NCBI RefSeq assembly: GCF_040654195.1
Contig: NZ_JBFAHM010000001.1
Location: 62,001-126,000 of the forward strand
DNA length: 64,000 nucleotides
Source: Hamadaea sp013361475
GTDB taxonomy: Bacteria > Actinomycetota > Actinomycetes > Mycobacteriales > Micromonosporaceae
Reading direction: 5' to 3'
The notes beneath the pieces are model-generated. The model searched no databases. It saw only the letters and a list, made by a program, of their open reading frames with translations, and was not told the origin of the DNA. Of this stretch, positions 60,809 to 64,000 are shown one piece after another. The stretch's first letter is position 1. Each line of letters begins with the position of its first letter. A program made the translations under genes and the position numbers.

Positions 60809-61348
60809 CTACCGACTCAATCCGAGGTCGGACAGGGTGAAAGCGGCGCGGTACGGCAGACCAGCTGCTCGAACCGCATCGCCGGCGCCTCGATCGACAA
60901 TAACCGCAACGCCGATCACTTCCGCACCGGCCTCCCGCAACGCGTCGACAGCGGTAAGAACGCTACTCCCCGTAGTCGAGGTGTCCTCCACAGCGACGAC
61001 CCGGCGACCGGCGACGTCTGGTCCCTCGATCCGGCGCTGCAGCCCGTGTGCCTTGCCCGCCTTGCGTACGACGAACGCGTCGACCGGTCGATCCGTGCCG
61101 GCGCTGGCGTGCAACATCGCCGCCGCGACCGGGTCCGCGCCGAGCGTCAGGCCGCCGACGGCGTCGTATTCCCAGTCGGAGACGAGGTCCAGCAGAACCC
61201 GTCCGACCAGGGGAGCACTGGCGTGGTGCAAGGCGATGCGGCGCAGATCGAGGTAGTAGTCGGCCTCCGCTCCGGACGAGAGGATCACCCGTCCATGCAC
61301 CACCGCTAGGTCAGTGATGAATTTACGGAGGTCTTCGCGATCCGACAT
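60809..61348 (-). CDS. pyrE: Orotate phosphoribosyltransferase
   Basis: The 179-residue enzyme makes OMP from orotate and PRPP. The PRPP loop is in VVAVEDTSTTGSSV; the catalytic Lys/flexible-loop region is VRKAGKAHG. ATG at 61348 follows TACAGT by 7 nt on the minus strand, so it is probably leaderless; a reading from 61372 lies upstream of that -10. It precedes the ArsR gene by 67 nt. Confidence 0.95.
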   Translation of the reverse strand: MSDREDLRKFITDLAVVHGRVILSSGAEADYYLDLRRIALHHASAPLVGRVLLDLVSDWEYDAVGGLTLGADPVAAAMLHASAGTDRPVDAFVVRKAGKAHGLQRRIEGPDVAGRRVVAVEDTSTTGSSVLTAVDALREAGAEVIGVAVIVDRGAGDAVRAAGLPYRAAFTLSDLGLSR

Positions 61349-61381
61349 GCTGCCGACTGTACCGCATGCCACCTGGGAGTC

Positions 61382-62176
61382 TTACTGGGAGTCACCGACA
61401 GTCCGGCCCATGCTCTTCGCTCCACGCGGCATGACGCGGTGCAACACGGCCCGCGGCGTGATCTTCAGGGCGCCGACGGCGACCTTGTAGCGGACGCTCG
61501 GCACGCTGACGAGCTTGCCTTTTTGCAGGTCACGCATGCCCTGCCGGACGACGTCGGTGGCGCGGAGCCAGACGAAGCCCGGCATCTGATGCGCCGCGAT
61601 CCCGGCGCGCTCATGAAATTCGGTACGCGTGAATCCGGGGCACAACGCCATGACGCGTACGCCCCGGTGTTTGACGAGCATGCCGACCGCTTCGCTGAAA
61701 CTCGTCACCCATGCCTTGCTGGCCGGATAGGTCGAACCCGGCATTGTCGCGGCGAATCCGGCGACCGATGAGACGTTCACGATCGCGCCTTTTCCACGCT
61801 CCACCATCTTCGGGAGCGCGGAATGAGTGAGACGCATCACTGCGACGATGTTCAGGTTCAGCAGATGAAGTTCATCCTCTACATCGGACTTAAGGAAGGA
61901 CTTGTTGAGTCCGAGTCCCGCATTGTTCACGAGCAGGTCGATCGGTTCGGTTGTGAGCACCTGTTCGACCGCGGCCAGCCCCGCCGGCTTCGTCAGGTCG
62001 GCCGGGACCGCCGTCGCGCGTACGCCATGTTCTTGAGAAAGCTCCGCGCAGAACGAGTCGAGCCGCGCAGCGTCCCGGGCGACCAGGATGAGGTCCATGC
62101 CCGCGGCCGCGCGGTCGCGGGCGAACGCGGCGCCGATGCCGGCCGTGGCACCAGTGATCAGAGCGGTCGGCGCCAT
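61382..62176 (-). CDS. Short-chain dehydrogenase/reductase
   Basis: The 264-residue classical SDR has the cofactor motif TGATAGIG, NNAGLG, catalytic Ser in NVSSVAG and YPASK (YxxxK). The Arg in VARDAA after the second strand suggests NADP(H). The substrate is unknown. ATG at 62176 has GAGGAT 6 nt upstream, which could serve as a -10 or a ribosome-binding site. It follows the membrane-protein gene by 10 nt on the same strand. Confidence 0.93.
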   Translation of the reverse strand: MAPTALITGATAGIGAAFARDRAAAGMDLILVARDAARLDSFCAELSQEHGVRATAVPADLTKPAGLAAVEQVLTTEPIDLLVNNAGLGLNKSFLKSDVEDELHLLNLNIVAVMRLTHSALPKMVERGKGAIVNVSSVAGFAATMPGSTYPASKAWVTSFSEAVGMLVKHRGVRVMALCPGFTRTEFHERAGIAAHQMPGFVWLRATDVVRQGMRDLQKGKLVSVPSVRYKVAVGALKITPRAVLHRVMPRGAKSMGRTVGDSQ

Positions 62177-62186
62177 GGCGTCATCC

Positions 62187-62807
62187 TCACGTCGTGGGAG
62201 CGGGTGGCTGCCACCCCGGGATGACCTTGCGGAAGAAGGCGTTCGCGGCCGGCATCGCGAGAAGTATGGCTACCGCGAGGTAACCGAGCAACTGGAGCAC
62301 CGCGGCCGTTCCCCCGAACCCGACCTGCCAGCCCGGCACGGCGTCGGCCATCGCGCGCGCCAGATCCACCTGTTCCTGGGCCTGCTGGTCGCCTTCGACG
62401 TTGATCCGGTCGAGGTTGGCGAGGAAGATGAGCCCGACGCCGCTGCAGCACGAGCACAGGGCGCCGAGGCCGCACAGCACCCAGGTGGTGATCCGGGCGG
62501 CATTGCTGCCCTTGAGCAGGAAGTACGCCAGAGCCAACAGCACGAGGGCGATCAGCAGACCGATCACCCCGCCGAGGATCGTCTGCACGCGCAGCTGGGT
62601 GATCTGGTCGTCGATCTTCTGCGGCGATACGCCGAGGCCGTCGGCCAGGACGCGGAACCGGTCGACGGTGGATCCCAGCGAAGCGAGGCTGACGATCCCG
62701 TTGATCAGGCCGAGGAGCCCGAGCACGAACAGGACGATCGCGGCGGTGACGACGACCGCCGGCGCTTTGCGGACCGGCTGCACCGCCGGCGGGCCGTAGC
62801 TCGACAT
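62187..62807 (-). CDS. Hypothetical four-helix membrane protein, paralogue 1
   Basis: The 206-residue protein has a Pro-rich start, four hydrophobic segments (about residues 18-45, 78-98, 105-130, 165-185) and a C-terminal LAMPAANAFFRK followed by a Pro-rich tail. A Cys cluster (CGLGALCSCCSG) lies in the third helix region. Its neighbour at 62884-63510 has the same layout and ending, so they are tandem paralogues. I know no function. Confidence 0.8.
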   Translation of the reverse strand: MSSYGPPAVQPVRKAPAVVVTAAIVLFVLGLLGLINGIVSLASLGSTVDRFRVLADGLGVSPQKIDDQITQLRVQTILGGVIGLLIALVLLALAYFLLKGSNAARITTWVLCGLGALCSCCSGVGLIFLANLDRINVEGDQQAQEQVDLARAMADAVPGWQVGFGGTAAVLQLLGYLAVAILLAMPAANAFFRKVIPGWQPPAPTT

Positions 62808-62883
62808 GAACCATCCCCCCGAGTCAGTTCTAACAGGACGAAACTAACCCGAGGGGATGGGATGGCGCAGACGTTTCGGCAGG

Positions 62884-63510
62884 TCAGGTCGTGGGATACG
62901 TCGGATACGGCGGGGCCCACCCGGCGTTCGGGGCAGGCTTGCGGAAGTACGCGTTGGCCGCCGGGAGCGCCAAGAGGATGACGACAGCCAGCGCGATCAG
63001 CGCCTGCAGTGCGCTCAGCGAGATGGAGACGGGCTGAACCCAGCCCGGCGTGGCCGCTTCCAGCCGACGCTGAAGCTCCTCGGGGTCCACACCGTTGCTG
63101 GTGGACTGACCGCTGAACGACATGCCGGAGCCACCGGTGGCGGCGCCGGCTCCGGCACAGCACAGGAGCAGCCCGGCCATGACCCAGGTGATGATCCGGG
63201 CGGGCTGCTTGCCCTTGAGGTCGAGGATGCCCAGCGTGATGAAGCCGGCCGCGAAGATCACGACGATGAGCGCGCCGAACCCGATGGCGACGCCCATGAT
63301 CGCGCCGGCGGAGTCCTCCATCGGCGTGCCCTTGTAGACCTCGGGGAACACGTCGCCCATCGCCTGGTAGGTCGGGATGCTGACGAGCAGCCCGATGACC
63401 TGGAGCGCGGCGAGCAGGTAGAGCAGGAAACCGGCGGTGGTCACCACGGCCGGACGCGGGGGTCGCTCCGGTTCCACCACGGCGACCGGGGGTGGGGGTG
63501 GCAAGGTCAT
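62884..63510 (-). CDS. Hypothetical four-helix membrane protein, paralogue 2
   Basis: The 208-residue protein mirrors paralogue 1: Pro-rich start (MTLPPPPPVA), four hydrophobic segments, the Trp-rich junction ARIITWVMAGLLLCCAG (paralogue 1 has ARITTWVLCGLGALCS), and ending LALPAANAYFRK. ATG at 63510 follows TACGGT by 7 nt on the minus strand, so it is probably leaderless. It precedes paralogue 1 by 76 nt. Confidence 0.8.
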   Translation of the reverse strand: MTLPPPPPVAVVEPERPPRPAVVTTAGFLLYLLAALQVIGLLVSIPTYQAMGDVFPEVYKGTPMEDSAGAIMGVAIGFGALIVVIFAAGFITLGILDLKGKQPARIITWVMAGLLLCCAGAGAATGGSGMSFSGQSTSNGVDPEELQRRLEAATPGWVQPVSISLSALQALIALAVVILLALPAANAYFRKPAPNAGWAPPYPTYPTT

Positions 63511-63553
63511 GCGCCACACCGTACCCAACCGGGGCTATTTTCTCAGGCCCAGC

Positions 63554-64000
63554 TCACAGGTCCATCAGAGCGGCCCTGGCGGCGCTGTACGCCGTCACGA
63601 CGTCCCGCACCGGAGCGATCACATAGGACTCCGCCACTCGGGCGTACTCGGCCTTCGTCCGGCGGTCCTTCTCCTCCTGCGCCTTCCGGCCGAGTCCGGG
63701 CACCACCGCGCCGACCGCCCGGCGCCATCCGCCGCCCTTGTCGAAGGCGTTGACCCGTTCGGACGCGCGCTCCAGGGCGGCGGGCAACTCGGCGGCCCGC
63801 AGGGTCGCGGCCTCCGTGATCGCCTCGAACCACACCTTGGGCAGCCCGTACGCCGCATGCTGCGCGTACTGCTCGGCCGCCTCGATCAGGCGCTCCTTCG
63901 AGCCGTTCGCCCGGTGGAAGCCGTCGGCCAGGACGGACGGGCTCACGACCGGAGCCGGGCCGCCGAACAGCTCGACGAGGTCTTCCAGGACGACGACGAG
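63554..64000 (-). CDS. C-terminal part of a hypothetical protein
   Basis: The frame is open to the right edge, so at least 148 codons are visible and the start lies outside. The visible part is Ala/Glu/Arg-rich and helical, with KGGGWRRAVGAVVPGLGRKAQEEKDRRTK as a basic stretch. I do not recognise it. A GTG at 63946 exists, but the coding pattern continues upstream of it, so I treat the gene as partial. Confidence 0.6.
   Translation of the reverse strand, partial: LVVVLEDLVELFGGPAPVVSPSVLADGFHRANGSKERLIEAAEQYAQHAAYGLPKVWFEAITEAATLRAAELPAALERASERVNAFDKGGGWRRAVGAVVPGLGRKAQEEKDRRTKAEYARVAESYVIAPVRDVVTAYSAARAALMDL

Overview
The window is a stretch of very GC-rich actinobacterial chromosome. Strong third-position G/C bias, GTG starts, a BldC regulator, actinobacterial-type purS/purQ/purL, an SCO5717-like ATPase, DUF3151 next to purD, and many apparently leaderless starts (TANNNT followed 6-8 nt later by ATG/GTG) all point to the filamentous actinomycetes. 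Intergenic TTGATCATGGAG palindromes resemble repeats I recall from Micromonosporaceae (Micromonospora, Actinoplanes and relatives). That family placement is an inference and was not searched. I see no rRNA, tRNA, CRISPR array, insertion sequence or prophage.

Layout. 1-6.4 kb: end of a probable FAD-linked oxidase, then a translationally coupled haem/cytochrome c run: hemL, a histidine phosphatase, a TlpA-like thioredoxin lipoprotein, ccdA, resB, ccsB. 6.5-7.2 kb: Doc-type toxin-antitoxin pair with an operator palindrome. 8.1-11.2 kb: ubiD-, ubiA- and ubiX-like genes, most likely the late steps of futalosine-route menaquinone synthesis. 11.2-15.7 kb: SRPBCC protein, an unknown helical protein, BldC, a cysteine-synthase-fold enzyme (Cds1-like) and a secreted protein. 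15.8-21.3 kb: purL-purQ-purS, a GDT1-like cation exporter and purB. 21.4-28.1 kb: RsbW-like ATPase and sensor kinase, GDPD, rhodanese and three tandem LytR-CpsA-Psr (LCP) wall-polymer transferases. 28.3-30.3 kb: acetate-type symporter with its DUF485 partner. 31-40 kb: a six-gene operon (response regulator, kinase, adaptor, ABC ATPase, FtsX-like permease, DUF5666-like membrane protein) beside a beta-lactamase-like hydrolase, a Cys/Gly-rich lipoprotein and a second adaptor. 40-44 kb: TetR with a near-perfect operator, SCP2 protein, acyl-CoA dehydrogenase, AMP-dependent ligase. 44-51.8 kb: purA, a diverged diacylglycerol-kinase-like protein, the P-loop ATPase, a nuclease-like gene between two palindromic repeats, purD, DUF3151. 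52-64 kb: a decayed secreted-protein relic, LOG-family protein, fba, DedA, an ECF sigma factor coupled to a fourth LCP protein, a VWA/substrate-binding protein, ArsR, pyrE, an SDR and a pair of paralogous membrane proteins.

The most unusual points are: (i) three families of long intergenic palindromes, all carrying GATC near the base of the stem, eight intact copies plus one degenerate copy, one family with a conserved 32-nt loop; (ii) an ECF sigma factor whose downstream partner is an LCP enzyme with an anti-sigma-like cytoplasmic N-terminus; (iii) the envelope-export operon with its duplicated-motif lipoprotein; (iv) a DUF559/AbiEi-like gene bracketed by palindromes, its last codons resembling the repeat; (v) widespread leaderless initiation.
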